From positions 248,001 through 312,000 of the forward strand of contig CALLMM010000001.1 of assembly GCA_938005745.1 (NCBI GenBank): 64,000 nt of DNA. Direction: 5' to 3'. The DNA comes from an uncultured Chthonomonadales bacterium (GTDB lineage Bacteria > Armatimonadota > Chthonomonadetes > Chthonomonadales > CAJBBX01). Under the pieces are notes generated by a model, which searched no databases, was not told the DNA's origin, and was given only the letters and a program-made list of their open reading frames with translations. The position numbers and the translations under genes are program-made. Positions 18,666 to 27,105 of this stretch are shown piece after piece. Every line of letters starts with the position of its first letter. Within the stretch, counting starts at the first letter, position 1.

Positions 18666-19156
18666 GCGCGGGACAGCGCATTCGGCTGACGCTCGCGCTC
18701 CTTCTCTCCTTCACGCTGCATATCGCCTTTGGCAGCAGCCTCTCTCTGTTCAACGCGCAGCCCAATCTCGCTCTGCTGACCCTGCTGGTCTGCTGTCTCT
18801 TCTGCGGACCGCGCACCGGCGCGTTCGCCGGGTTCTTTACGGGACTGCTGGAGGGATCGTACGCCGCCGGCTATCTGGGCAGCTTTCTCGTTACCCGTTC
18901 GCTGGCGGGGTGGCTGGTCGGCGCGCTGGACGAGCGTCTCTTCCGCGATAACCCCCTGATTGCGATGGGGATCGCGTTTCTCGGCACACTGCTGGCGGAG
19001 TGCTGGTTCTTCCTCTTCGCGCCTCAGCCGCATCCGGCGCGCTACTTTCTGAACGCGCTGACCGGCTCCCTCTACAACGCGGCGCTGGCGCTGCCGCTCT
19101 ACTATCTGCTGCGCCGCTTTCTGATCGGCAGCGCCGATGACGCAAGACATCGCTGA
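18662..19156 (+). CDS. mreD: Rod shape-determining protein MreD
   Basis: 164 residues, almost entirely hydrophobic, with about five TM helices (LTLALLLSFTLHIAF, LALLTLLVCCLFCG, AGFFTGLLEGSYAAGYLG, LIAMGIAFLGTLLAECWFF, LALPLYYLLRR). Length and position after mreC, with an ATGA overlap, match MreD, the inner-membrane elongasome partner of MreC. Family sequence conservation is low, so the call leans on context. Confidence 0.9.
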   Translation: MSAGQRIRLTLALLLSFTLHIAFGSSLSLFNAQPNLALLTLLVCCLFCGPRTGAFAGFFTGLLEGSYAAGYLGSFLVTRSLAGWLVGALDERLFRDNPLIAMGIAFLGTLLAECWFFLFAPQPHPARYFLNALTGSLYNAALALPLYYLLRRFLIGSADDARHR

Positions 19157-19188
19157 CGCCTGAGACGGGATCGCCTCTGTTCCGGATG

Positions 19189-19221
19189 AAAAAAAGAGAC
19201 CGCGCCAGCGGCGCGGTCTCT
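19189..19221 (-). terminator. Rho-independent terminator of the TolB-like gene
   Basis: A perfect 12-bp stem (AGAGACCGCGCC at 19195-19206 with its complement at 19210-19221), 3-nt loop, followed on the minus strand by seven T. The stem may also stop mreBCD transcripts from the other side, but there is no T run in that direction. Confidence 0.9.
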
Positions 19222-19248
19222 GGCTGGAGATCAGACCTCGTAGCCTCT

Positions 19249-21897
19249 CTATCTCGCCCAGGAGGGTTGGAAATTCACCGAAGCGCTGCTGGTCACCTGC
19301 CGGATCACGGTTCCGCTGGTGTTCATGATGAACAGATTGTAGGCAGGGTGACCGGGAGAAGGTCGGTCGCTGACGAAGAGCAGCTGGTTGCCGTCCACGC
19401 TCCAAGCGGGCATCCCCTCAAAGGAGGTGCGCCGGGTCAGCCGGGTAGACTGGGCGCCGTCCGGGGTCATCAGGAAGATCTCGTACTGCGCCCCGGTGTT
19501 GTAGTCGGTAGCATAGGCGATTCGCGTTCCGTCGGGCGACCAGGCGGGATCGCGTCCGAAAGCCATCTGCTGAATGCCGGTTCCGTCCGGCTGCATGATG
19601 GTGACGATCTGCGAGCCGACGCCCCGGTCCTGCACATAGACGATCGCTGTGTCATCTGGAGCGTAGCTTGGAGTGATGTCCGCAAAGGTGTTATTCGTCA
19701 GGCGGGTCGGGTTCGCCCCGTCCGCGTCCATGACGTAGATCTCCGAGTTGGTGTCGAAGGGTCCTGTCTTATGGCGGTCGCTGACGAACAGGATCCGGGT
19801 GTTATCGTTAGACCAGGAGGGCATGTACTCGGCGGTGCTGGTACTGGTCAGCCTGGTCTGCCCGGTACCATCCGCGTTCATGGTGTAGATCTGCCTGACG
19901 CCGTCACGGTCGCTGACGAAGGCGATGGTGTAGTAGTCGGGTGACCAGGCAGGCTCTTCGTTGTTGCCGATGTTGGTCAACTGCTGCAGGTTGGTGCCGT
20001 TGAAGTTGACGGTGTATATCTGACGGCTGCCGGTGCGATTGCTGACGAAGGCGATCTGCGGATAGGGTGACCAGGAGGGACTGTAGTTCTCCGAGATATT
20101 GAAGGTGATCTGCGTCTGAACAGAGCTGTCTGCGTTCATGACGAATATCTGGCTGACGCCGGTGCGGTTACTGCGGAAGGTGATCTGTCCTCCGTCCGGC
20201 GACCAGGAGGGCATGTCGTCGGTGGCAGGGTTGTTGGTCAGCTGGGTCTGGTTGGCGCCGTTGGAGCGCATCACCCAGACCTCGGAGTTGCCCGTTCGAT
20301 CGCTGGCAAAAGCGATGAAGTTACCGTCCGGCGACCAGGCGGGCTGTGTGTTTGCGCCAGAGAGGGTCAACTTCAGGATGCCGGTGCCGTTCGTGTTCAT
20401 CACGTAGATCTGATTGGTGCCGCCGTCATCGCTCTGGAAGGCGATCTTCTGACCGTTGGGTGACCAGGCGGGACTAGTGCTGTTGCCCGGCGTGCGACCG
20501 ACCGGCTGGACGTTGGTACCATCCGCGTTCATGGTGTAGATCATCTGCCGTCCCTGCCGATTGCTGGTGAAGATGATTTTCGTGCCGTCTGGCGAGAACG
20601 AGGGCTGGTAATCGGTAGCGGGATGGAAGGTCAGTCGCCGCTGGTTGGTTCCGTCAAAGTTCATCACATAGATTTCCCAGTTTCCGTCCCGCTGGCTGGT
20701 AAAGACGATCCGCCTCCTGTCCGGAGACCAGGAGGGCTGCAGGTTCGGCTGGGCGGTGCTGGTAAGGCGGGTGATATTGGAGCCGTCGCGATTGACGGTG
20801 TAGATCTGGCTGACGCCGCCGTCGCGCTGACTGACGAAGGCGATGCGGGTCTGCGCGCGCGGGCGGAAAGGCGACCAGGTCGGGCTGACATTAGTCGAGC
20901 CGGTGAAGGTGAGGCGCCTCTCATTCTGGACAAAGTCACCGCCGGCGTTGTCCGGAACGGAGAAACGGAAGTCGCAGACGTAGATCTCATTGGGAGCGCC
21001 GTCGCGGTTGCTGGCAAAAGAGAGGCGATTGCCGTCGCGTGAGTAGGCGACCAGGACGTCGTCTCCGCTGGGCGTCGTGAAGCCGGTCAATTGCTGTACC
21101 GCGGGAAACGGTACAGGAGGGATCGGATAGTCCTTCGACCAGATGCTCGACTTGTTGGCTTGATAGCTGGAGAAGATGATCCGCCCTTGGTAGCCGGGGG
21201 TGAAGGTGTCCAGATCGGGAGACCAGGTCGGACTGCTGTCGGGGGCGGTGTGCAGGTAGCCGGAAAACGGATCGTCCGTTCCCGTGAAGATCCGCTGTTG
21301 GGAGCCATTGGGGTTCATCGTATAGATCTCGTAGTTCCCATCCCGACCGGAGACAAAAGCGATCACACCCTGATATCCCGAGGCTGCGCTCTGATCGGGA
21401 GACCAGACCGGTTGAAAATCGTCCACTGTATTATTCGTCAGACGCGTCTGGTTGGTGCCGTCCGCATCCATCACATAGATTTCTGGGTTGCTGTCTCGCG
21501 TGCTGACAAACGCGATCTGGGAGCCGTCCGGCGACCAGGCGGGCTGATAGTTCCAGCCGGCGGTATTGGTCAACTGAGTGACAGCGGTTCCATCCGCATT
21601 CATTACAAACAGCTCAAAACCGCCGCCGTTGCGGTTGCTTGTAAAGGCGATCTGGGAGCCGTCCGGGGAGAAGGCGGGCTGCAGGTTGGGAAAGTTAGGC
21701 GTGTTGGTCAGGCGGGTCTGTCCAGTTCCATTGGCGTTCATCACATAAATCTGTCCCCAACCGCCGTCGCGCTGACTGACAAAAGCGATGCGCGCCTGGG
21801 CGGATGCGGGTGCGACATGGGACAACAGGAAAAGTGAGGAGGTGAAGCAGAATGCCATTGCTGCACAGAGCCGGCTCAGCGCTGTGTATCCTTTCAT
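19249..21897 (-). CDS. Secreted TolB-like beta-propeller protein (PD40/WD40-like repeats)
   Basis: 882 residues. The signal peptide is residues 1-34 (AAMAFCFTSSLFLLSHVAPASAQA). The rest is an array of roughly 18 repeats of about 43 residues with the core P-A-W-S-P-D-G...I-A-F-x-S-x-R...I-Y-V-M-N-A-D-G-T...L-T, i.e. TolB/PD40 blades, enough for two or three propellers. It is much longer than TolB itself (about 430 residues) and no pal or tolQRA genes are adjacent, so it is not the Tol-Pal TolB. Predicted role: periplasmic or extracellular binding or scaffolding. The start is supported by AAGGAG 9 nt upstream. Confidence 0.88.
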   Translation of the reverse strand: MKGYTALSRLCAAMAFCFTSSLFLLSHVAPASAQARIAFVSQRDGGWGQIYVMNANGTGQTRLTNTPNFPNLQPAFSPDGSQIAFTSNRNGGGFELFVMNADGTAVTQLTNTAGWNYQPAWSPDGSQIAFVSTRDSNPEIYVMDADGTNQTRLTNNTVDDFQPVWSPDQSAASGYQGVIAFVSGRDGNYEIYTMNPNGSQQRIFTGTDDPFSGYLHTAPDSSPTWSPDLDTFTPGYQGRIIFSSYQANKSSIWSKDYPIPPVPFPAVQQLTGFTTPSGDDVLVAYSRDGNRLSFASNRDGAPNEIYVCDFRFSVPDNAGGDFVQNERRLTFTGSTNVSPTWSPFRPRAQTRIAFVSQRDGGVSQIYTVNRDGSNITRLTSTAQPNLQPSWSPDRRRIVFTSQRDGNWEIYVMNFDGTNQRRLTFHPATDYQPSFSPDGTKIIFTSNRQGRQMIYTMNADGTNVQPVGRTPGNSTSPAWSPNGQKIAFQSDDGGTNQIYVMNTNGTGILKLTLSGANTQPAWSPDGNFIAFASDRTGNSEVWVMRSNGANQTQLTNNPATDDMPSWSPDGGQITFRSNRTGVSQIFVMNADSSVQTQITFNISENYSPSWSPYPQIAFVSNRTGSRQIYTVNFNGTNLQQLTNIGNNEEPAWSPDYYTIAFVSDRDGVRQIYTMNADGTGQTRLTSTSTAEYMPSWSNDNTRILFVSDRHKTGPFDTNSEIYVMDADGANPTRLTNNTFADITPSYAPDDTAIVYVQDRGVGSQIVTIMQPDGTGIQQMAFGRDPAWSPDGTRIAYATDYNTGAQYEIFLMTPDGAQSTRLTRRTSFEGMPAWSVDGNQLLFVSDRPSPGHPAYNLFIMNTSGTVIRQVTSSASVNFQPSWAR

Positions 21898-22096
21898 CTA
21901 TCTAATCTCCTTATTACGGTCGCCCCGACCGGTGGGATCCTATGGGAGTAGGTACGCAGGAATCCGTGCTGAATGGAAGGCTGATCCAATGGCTGCTCCG
22001 GAAAGCTGGAGGCGCCGGGCTGCTGCGGCAGAAGAGAACAGGGGGAGAAGAGGATGCCGCATCAGACCGGTAATCTTACGGTCACCAGATGAGAGT

Positions 22097-22125
22097 ATTA
22101 TAGTAGCCTGCAGATATCCTGTCAA
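22097..22125 (-). promoter_or_regulatory. Consensus sigma-70 promoter of the TolB-like gene
   Basis: TTGACA (22125-22120), exactly 17 bp, TATAAT (22102-22097): a perfect match to both hexamers. Predicted start near 22090, giving an untranslated leader of about 190 nt. The 21898-22195 gap holds nothing else I can identify. Confidence 0.9.
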
Positions 22126-22195
22126 GCGGATTCGGCGACCCCGGGGTGTAATCCTGCTGCGGTGTAGTATTCGATCACAGCGGTTTACGAATCAC

Positions 22196-23737
22196 TTATC
22201 GTAGAACGTCTCTCTTCGGGATCGGCTTCACCGCCATGCCCGACTGCAGGCTGGAGGGCGCGGACAGGATCACCGTCTCGCCCTCCGAAAGTCCGGCGAT
22301 CGCCTGCGCTGCCTCACCTTCCGTTGCGCCCAGCGTCAGGTCGCGCCGCGCCGCCCTGCCGTTCTCAACGACCAGCACATAGGCGCGGCTCCCCTCACTT
22401 CGCAGCGCGGAGACCGGCACGCGGATCGCGTTCGGATCGCCCGTCAGTTCGATCTCGACCCTGCCCATCACGCCCGGGTTCAGCGTGTCGGTCTGCCCGG
22501 CGAGGGCGATCTGCACCGGAAAGGTGCGGCTGTCGGAGCTGGCAAGCGGCAGGATGCGCTGAACCGCTCCTCGCAGCGGGCGGTTCGGCTGCGTGTCGAG
22601 CGTGATACGCGCCGGCTGCCCGACGCGCAGCAGGGCGGCATAACGCGCCGGAGCCGCCGCCTCCAGGTATCCGGCGCGCATCGCCGACAGATTCAGGATC
22701 GGCATGCCGGGCTGGGCGTATTCGCCGGCGCGTCCGGAGACCTCCGTCACCAGGGCGTCGAAAGGAGCTGTCAGCAGACTGCCGCCGATCTGCGCCCGCG
22801 CCTGCGCCAGTCCCGCCCGCGCCATCTCCACCTGCGCCCGCGCCGCCTCCACATCGCGGTCTGCGATCTTTAACGCCTCCGCCCGGGCGCGACGCGCGCT
22901 GCGGACGCCCTCCTCCGCCTGCCTCACGCCGGCTTCTGCCGCCTCCAGATCCGCCTGACTCACCTTCTCGCGCATCGGACGGGACTCTCTGGCGGGAGCC
23001 AGCCCCGCGCGCGCCTGCTCCAGACCCGCCAACGCCGAATCGTACTGCGCCCGTGCGATGTCCGCCTGCGCCTGCGCCGCCTCCAGGTCCACCCGCGCTA
23101 TTCCCCCGCGTTCATACAGCTTTTTCAGGCGCTCCAGCGTCTCATTCGCCAGTTTCAGCCCGATCTCCGCCTGCCGCACGCCCGCTTCCGCCTGTTTGAA
23201 GCCCGCCTCGGCGCGGTCGGCGTCTGAGCCGGCGGCACTGCGGGTCAGCGGGACCGACAGCTCCGCCTGCCGCCGCCGCGCCAGCGCGGTCGCCAGCCCC
23301 GCCGTCGCCTGCGAGATCGCGGCGTCCAGTTCGACTTCGCGCGCGCGTCTGCCGTCTATGGCTTTGCGATACTGCGCGTCCGCCGCCGCCACCCCCGCCT
23401 CCGCGCCCCGTATCTGCGCCTGCCAGTCGCCGACATCCATCCGAACCAGCGGCTGTCCTTTGTGGACGCGATCTCCGGCGCGCACCAGCACCGCCTCGAT
23501 CCTTCCCGGAACCATCGGGGTGATGGCTGCCTGCCGCTCGGGGCGCAGGATGCCGATCAGCGTGAGGGTTTCGCGCATCGAGGAGCGCTGCGCGGTCACG
23601 ACGGTCACCGGGATCGCCTCGCTCTGCGCCCCTGCTCCCGTCCGTTCCGGCAGCGGGACATTGCGCGCGCGAAGGTTGTAGACCGCCGCCGCGATCAGTA
23701 TGCCGAGAAGCGTCGCCGCCGCCGCAATTCGTCTCAT
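22196..23737 (-). CDS. Efflux periplasmic adaptor (HlyD/MacA/RND membrane-fusion protein)
   Basis: 513 residues from the ATG at 23737, whose A is shared with the upstream gene's TGA. One N-terminal TM anchor (AAAATLLGILIAAAVY), a lipoyl half (MVPGRIEAVLVRAGDRVHKGQPLVRMD), an unusually long alanine-rich coiled-coil hairpin (about residues 110-330), the second lipoyl half (LLTAPFDALVTEVSGRAGEYAQPG) and a C-terminal barrel (NRPLRGAVQRILPL, VPVSALRSEGSRAYVLVVENG). It bridges an inner-membrane pump to TolC. No pump gene follows. Confidence 0.92.
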   Translation of the reverse strand: MRRIAAAATLLGILIAAAVYNLRARNVPLPERTGAGAQSEAIPVTVVTAQRSSMRETLTLIGILRPERQAAITPMVPGRIEAVLVRAGDRVHKGQPLVRMDVGDWQAQIRGAEAGVAAADAQYRKAIDGRRAREVELDAAISQATAGLATALARRRQAELSVPLTRSAAGSDADRAEAGFKQAEAGVRQAEIGLKLANETLERLKKLYERGGIARVDLEAAQAQADIARAQYDSALAGLEQARAGLAPARESRPMREKVSQADLEAAEAGVRQAEEGVRSARRARAEALKIADRDVEAARAQVEMARAGLAQARAQIGGSLLTAPFDALVTEVSGRAGEYAQPGMPILNLSAMRAGYLEAAAPARYAALLRVGQPARITLDTQPNRPLRGAVQRILPLASSDSRTFPVQIALAGQTDTLNPGVMGRVEIELTGDPNAIRVPVSALRSEGSRAYVLVVENGRAARRDLTLGATEGEAAQAIAGLSEGETVILSAPSSLQSGMAVKPIPKRDVLR

Positions 23738-24300
23738 CACTGCCCCTGCTCCTCCGCTTTCAACCGATCCATTCCCTCGCGATGCGCCTGATCGAACTGC
23801 GCCTCCAGAAAGGCGTTGACGCCGCGGCAGCCGGCGACCACCTGCGACGCCCACGCATAGTACTCCACGATCCGCTGACGGGACCAGCCGGCGGGCGGGC
23901 TGTAGAGAAGCGTGCGCAGATTGCTGATCTTGTCCGCCAGTTTGATCATGCGGGCGCGCGGAGAGATGCGGGGAGCGTGTTCGACCTGCAGGCGTTTACG
24001 CTCCTCCTTCGGCAGCGTCTTATCGTCGGTTACCTCGCAGACCAGCGCCGCGACCTCTGCCCCGAACTCCCGCTTTAGCTCCTCCGACGTCACCTGCACA
24101 TCCTCGATCGCGTCATGGAGCAGTCCGGCTGCGATCAGCGTCTCATCTGCCCCGTCGGTCGCCTCCGCCAGCAGGTGCGCCACCTCGATCAGATGGTTGA
24201 TATACGGCTCCTGCGCCACCCCTTTGCGACGCTGATGGACATGGCGGGTCGCCGCAAAATGGGCGGCGCGGAGGATCAGCGCGACCGCAGAATCCCTCAT
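23737..24300 (-). CDS. HD-domain phosphohydrolase (MESH1/SpoT hydrolase-like)
   Basis: 187 residues. The HD signature is complete: FAATRHVHQRRKGVAQEPYINH near the N-terminus, AAGLLHDAIEDVQVT near residue 58 (HD), and MIKLADKISNLRTL near 118 (final Asp). This arrangement, with no synthetase domain, is that of MESH1-type (p)ppGpp or NADPH hydrolases and small SpoT-like HD proteins. It overlaps tolC by 4 bp and the adaptor by 1 bp, so it is translated within an efflux operon, an odd place for a nucleotide hydrolase. Confidence 0.85.
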   Translation of the reverse strand: MRDSAVALILRAAHFAATRHVHQRRKGVAQEPYINHLIEVAHLLAEATDGADETLIAAGLLHDAIEDVQVTSEELKREFGAEVAALVCEVTDDKTLPKEERKRLQVEHAPRISPRARMIKLADKISNLRTLLYSPPAGWSRQRIVEYYAWASQVVAGCRGVNAFLEAQFDQAHREGMDRLKAEEQGQ

Positions 24301-25613
24301 CTCTCCCGTCTCTCCGTCGCGGCGTTCTGCGCGGACGGGGCGACATCCTCTCCGGTCGCGTATCGCAGTTCCGCCGCCGCTATATGCAGATCAAAGAGCG
24401 CCTGCGCGCGGTTGGCGCGCGCCTTGAGCAGCTGAAACAGCGCGCCGGAGACCTCCAGCTGGATCGCCTGCCGCAGTTCATAGCGCAGCAGAGAGATCTC
24501 CAGCGCCTTTTCGGCGGAGGCGACCTGCCTCTGCGCCGTCTCGATACGCGCTCGCGCCTCGCGCATGTCGCGCCACGCCTTTTCGACCTCCAGACGTATG
24601 CCCAGCCGCGCCTCCGTTCCCAGCGACTCCAGTTGCTGCAGTCGCGCCTGCGCCTCCTCCACATCCGCCCGCGCTTTGCCGCCGTCCAGCAGGTTCCAGG
24701 TCATGACCAGACTGGCGGCAAAGTAGTGGGAGTCGGCGAAGGCGGTCTGGGTCTGCGCGGCGGCGGTGGCGCGGGCAGAGAGAGCCGGGGCGGTCTGAGT
24801 ACGCGCCAGCGAAATACCGGCGCGCGCGGCGCGCAGGTTCTCCTCCAGCAGACGGATCTCCGGGCGCAGAGTCATCGCCCGCTCGATCGCGGCATCCGGG
24901 CTTTCGGGGATCGCAGGCGGGGCGTCGGGACGGACCACCTCCAGCGGAGTCTGCGGATCGCGCCCCAGGATCCGATTGAGATTGCCCCGCGCCAGCGCAA
25001 CCCCGTTCTCCGCCTTCAGCGCACCCTGCTCCGCCTCCGCCAGATCGGCTTCCGCCGCCCGCACATCGCGCTCCGGCGCGGCGCCCGACTCCAGCATCTG
25101 TTTCGTCTGCTCCAGGTGCCGCCGCGCCAGCTTCTCGCCCTCCCGCGCCACCTCCGCCATCTCCAGCGCGGTCAGAAGATCGAAGAAGGCGCGCCGCGTG
25201 TCCCGGATCGCCTCATTCTCGACGCGCAGAAGCTCCCACTGGTTAGCGCGCGACTGCGCGCCGTAGCGTTCGCGCGCGGCAGACAGTCCCGGACGATAGA
25301 GGGTCTGTTCCAGGTTCAGTTCGACCCTGCTGTATCGCTCCGGCACAACGGTCGCGTCGCCGGCGCTTCCGCGCGGGAAGGTCACGTGCGGTCCCTGCAG
25401 CGTGCCCTGCGCCTGTGCGGTCAGGGCAGGGCGCGCCACCGGCTTTTCGCGGTCGGTCCGGGTCTGCGCCGCCTGCGCCTCAAAGCGCGCGGCGCGTATC
25501 TTCGGGCTCCGCTCGCGGGTCAGACGCACCGTCTCCTCCACCGTCAGCGGCGAGTCGGCCGGGATCGGCAGGGCGTAGAGGAGAGCCAGAGAGTAGAGGA
25601 GTAGTCCTTTCAT
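24297..25613 (-). CDS. TolC-family outer-membrane efflux protein
   Basis: 438 residues from the ATG at 25613. The signal peptide is residues 1-18 (MKGLLLYSLALLYALPIP). LTVEETVRLTRERSPKIRAA opens the first OEP repeat, and a second begins near residue 240 (IERAMTLRPEIRLLEENLRA); long helices alternate with strands (ASLVMTWNLLDGGKA), the TolC beta-barrel/helical-barrel pattern. It forms the outer-membrane exit duct. No Shine-Dalgarno is present; a promoter -10 lies 8 nt before the ATG, suggesting a leaderless mRNA. First gene of the operon. Confidence 0.92.
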   Translation of the reverse strand: MKGLLLYSLALLYALPIPADSPLTVEETVRLTRERSPKIRAARFEAQAAQTRTDREKPVARPALTAQAQGTLQGPHVTFPRGSAGDATVVPERYSRVELNLEQTLYRPGLSAARERYGAQSRANQWELLRVENEAIRDTRRAFFDLLTALEMAEVAREGEKLARRHLEQTKQMLESGAAPERDVRAAEADLAEAEQGALKAENGVALARGNLNRILGRDPQTPLEVVRPDAPPAIPESPDAAIERAMTLRPEIRLLEENLRAARAGISLARTQTAPALSARATAAAQTQTAFADSHYFAASLVMTWNLLDGGKARADVEEAQARLQQLESLGTEARLGIRLEVEKAWRDMREARARIETAQRQVASAEKALEISLLRYELRQAIQLEVSGALFQLLKARANRAQALFDLHIAAAELRYATGEDVAPSAQNAATERRER

Positions 25614-25621
25614 CGGTCTTG

Positions 25622-25650
25622 ATTGTACACCATACGCACGGATGGGGCAA
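25622..25650 (-). promoter_or_regulatory. Promoter of the tolC operon, leaderless geometry
   Basis: TTGCCC (25650-25645), 17-bp spacer, TACAAT (25627-25622). Only 8 nt separate the -10 from the tolC ATG, so transcription should start 0-3 nt before the start codon. Confidence 0.75.
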
Positions 25651-25713
25651 GCGGACGGCGGCTTCTGCGCATGAAGAGCGAGCGACAGGAGCCTGCCTCC
25701 CCGGCGCTGAAAC

Positions 25714-25742
25714 TTGACGCGCCTCGGAAATCGTGATATGTT
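25714..25742 (+). promoter_or_regulatory. Possible promoter of the GYF/TM2 two-component operon
   Basis: TTGACG (25714-25719), 17-bp spacer ending in TGA, TATGTT (25737-25742). The leader to the TTG start would be about 92 nt. Confidence 0.5.
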
Positions 25743-25840
25743 AAGCCATATAACAACACAACCCCGAACCGGATCGGCGCATATCCAATCCGGAGGCTGG
25801 CGCAGAGACCTCCCCAGACTGGAAGAAAGAGAGAGGCAGA

Positions 25841-26425
25841 TTGTATTCGATAATCGGCGCGGATGGCAATCAGTACGGACCGGTCGAGATCCAGATTCTG
25901 GTACAGTGGGCGCGGGAGGGGCGGGTGGTCTCCGATACCACCGTAATGGATCACAGCACCGGACGGCGATTTCTGGCATGCGATCTGCCGGAGCTGGCGG
26001 CGCTCTTCTCACCGGCGAACGCCGCGCAGGGCTATTCGCCCGGCGTCGGGCAGGCTCCGCCGACACAGGCTCCCGGCTATCCCGGTCAGCCTCAGTATAC
26101 CGCGCCGCCCGGAAACTATCCCGTGGCGCCGGGACGCCCGCCCTATCCGCCGCAGCCCTACCCCGCCTACGGCATGAAAGTCGGTCCTGACGGCAGACCT
26201 CTGAAAAATAGGTTAGCCGCCGGCCTGCTCGGCATCCTGCTGGGATCGTTCGGGGCGCACCGTTTCTATCTCGGTTATACGGGCGTCGGCATCGCGATGC
26301 TGCTTCTGACGGTGCTGACCTGCGGATACGGAAGCTGTATTACCAGCGTCTGGGGTATTATTGAAGGAGTCCTGTGCCTGACAGGCAGTATGAGCGATTC
26401 GGAAGGGCGTCCTCTGGCGGACTGA
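25841..26425 (+). CDS. GYF-like (DUF4339) and TM2 domain membrane protein
   Basis: 194 residues from a TTG at 25841, with GAGAGG a few nt upstream. Residues 1-55 match the GYF_2/DUF4339 pattern (YGPVEIQILVQWAREGRVVSDTTVMD). Residues about 60-110 form a proline/tyrosine/glutamine-rich linker. Residues about 120-185 are a TM2 domain with two hydrophobic helices around HRFYLG (LAAGLLGILLGSFGAHRFYL, GIAMLLLTVLTCGYG). Such proteins sit in the inner membrane with an exposed adaptor domain. It ends 6 bp before the response regulator, so it may feed that system. Confidence 0.85.
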   Translation: MYSIIGADGNQYGPVEIQILVQWAREGRVVSDTTVMDHSTGRRFLACDLPELAALFSPANAAQGYSPGVGQAPPTQAPGYPGQPQYTAPPGNYPVAPGRPPYPPQPYPAYGMKVGPDGRPLKNRLAAGLLGILLGSFGAHRFYLGYTGVGIAMLLLTVLTCGYGSCITSVWGIIEGVLCLTGSMSDSEGRPLAD

Positions 26426-26431
26426 TTCTAT

Positions 26432-27103
26432 ATGCGTATCCTGCTGATCGAAGACGAAGAGAAGGTTGCCAGTTTCATCAAAAAAGGACTGGAACAGTCG
26501 GCGTATGTGGTGGACTGGGCTGCCTCCGGAGAGGAGGGTCTGGACTTTGTGCAGTCCGCCGCCTATCACGCCGTCATTCTGGACATCATGCTGCCGGGCA
26601 AAGACGGGCTGCAGGTGGTGCGCGACATGCGCGCGCAGGGACACATGATGCCCGTGCTGGCGCTGACGGCGCGCGGCAGTCTGGAGGATCGGGTCGCCGG
26701 TCTGGACAGCGGCTGTGACGACTACCTGCCTAAACCCTTCTCCTTTGATGAACTCCTGGCGCGTCTGCGCGCCCTGCTGCGCCGCTCCGGCGGACAGCGT
26801 GCCGGCAAGCTGGAGTATGCCGGGGTGGTGGTAGACCCGGTCACCCGCACCGTTACCCGCGACAACACTCCCATTGACCTGACCAACAAAGAGTACGCGC
26901 TGCTGGAGATGCTGATACGCCATCCCGAACAGGTCTTCACCCGCACCACGCTGATGGAGGGCGTCTGGGGCTACGATTTCGACAACGCCTCCAACGTCCT
27001 GGAAGTCTACATGAACTTTCTGCGCAAGAAGATTGATCAGGGCTTTGAGAAGAAGCTGCTGCATACCGTGCGCGGGGTCGGATACGTCCTGCGCGAGGAG
27101 TAG
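26432..27103 (+). CDS. OmpR/PhoB-family response regulator
   Basis: 223 residues. The receiver domain has acidic residues EDEE near 8-11, the phospho-acceptor in AVILDIMLPGKDGL (Asp near 51), Thr in ALTARG and Lys in LPKPFSFDE. The C-terminal winged helix (about 128-222) shows TNKEYALLEMLIRHPEQVFTR and VYMNFLRKKID, the OmpR DNA-binding fold. The histidine kinase begins 2 bp downstream. No signature identifies the stimulus. Confidence 0.95.
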   Translation: MRILLIEDEEKVASFIKKGLEQSAYVVDWAASGEEGLDFVQSAAYHAVILDIMLPGKDGLQVVRDMRAQGHMMPVLALTARGSLEDRVAGLDSGCDDYLPKPFSFDELLARLRALLRRSGGQRAGKLEYAGVVVDPVTRTVTRDNTPIDLTNKEYALLEMLIRHPEQVFTRTTLMEGVWGYDFDNASNVLEVYMNFLRKKIDQGFEKKLLHTVRGVGYVLREE

Positions 27104-27105
27104 TC

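Noticed and set aside
19249-21897. Long run of similar ~130-bp units that could suggest a tandem DNA repeat or CRISPR
   Set aside because: The units are diverged codons of PD40 propeller repeats in one reading frame; there are no identical direct repeats with spacers.
19249-21897. Assigning this gene as tolB of the Tol-Pal system
   Set aside because: About twice TolB length, no tolQRA or pal neighbours, no TolB N-terminal domain.
21940-22062. 40-residue frame in the TolB-like gene leader as a regulatory leader peptide
   Set aside because: No Shine-Dalgarno and no codon run or hairpin pair that would indicate attenuation.
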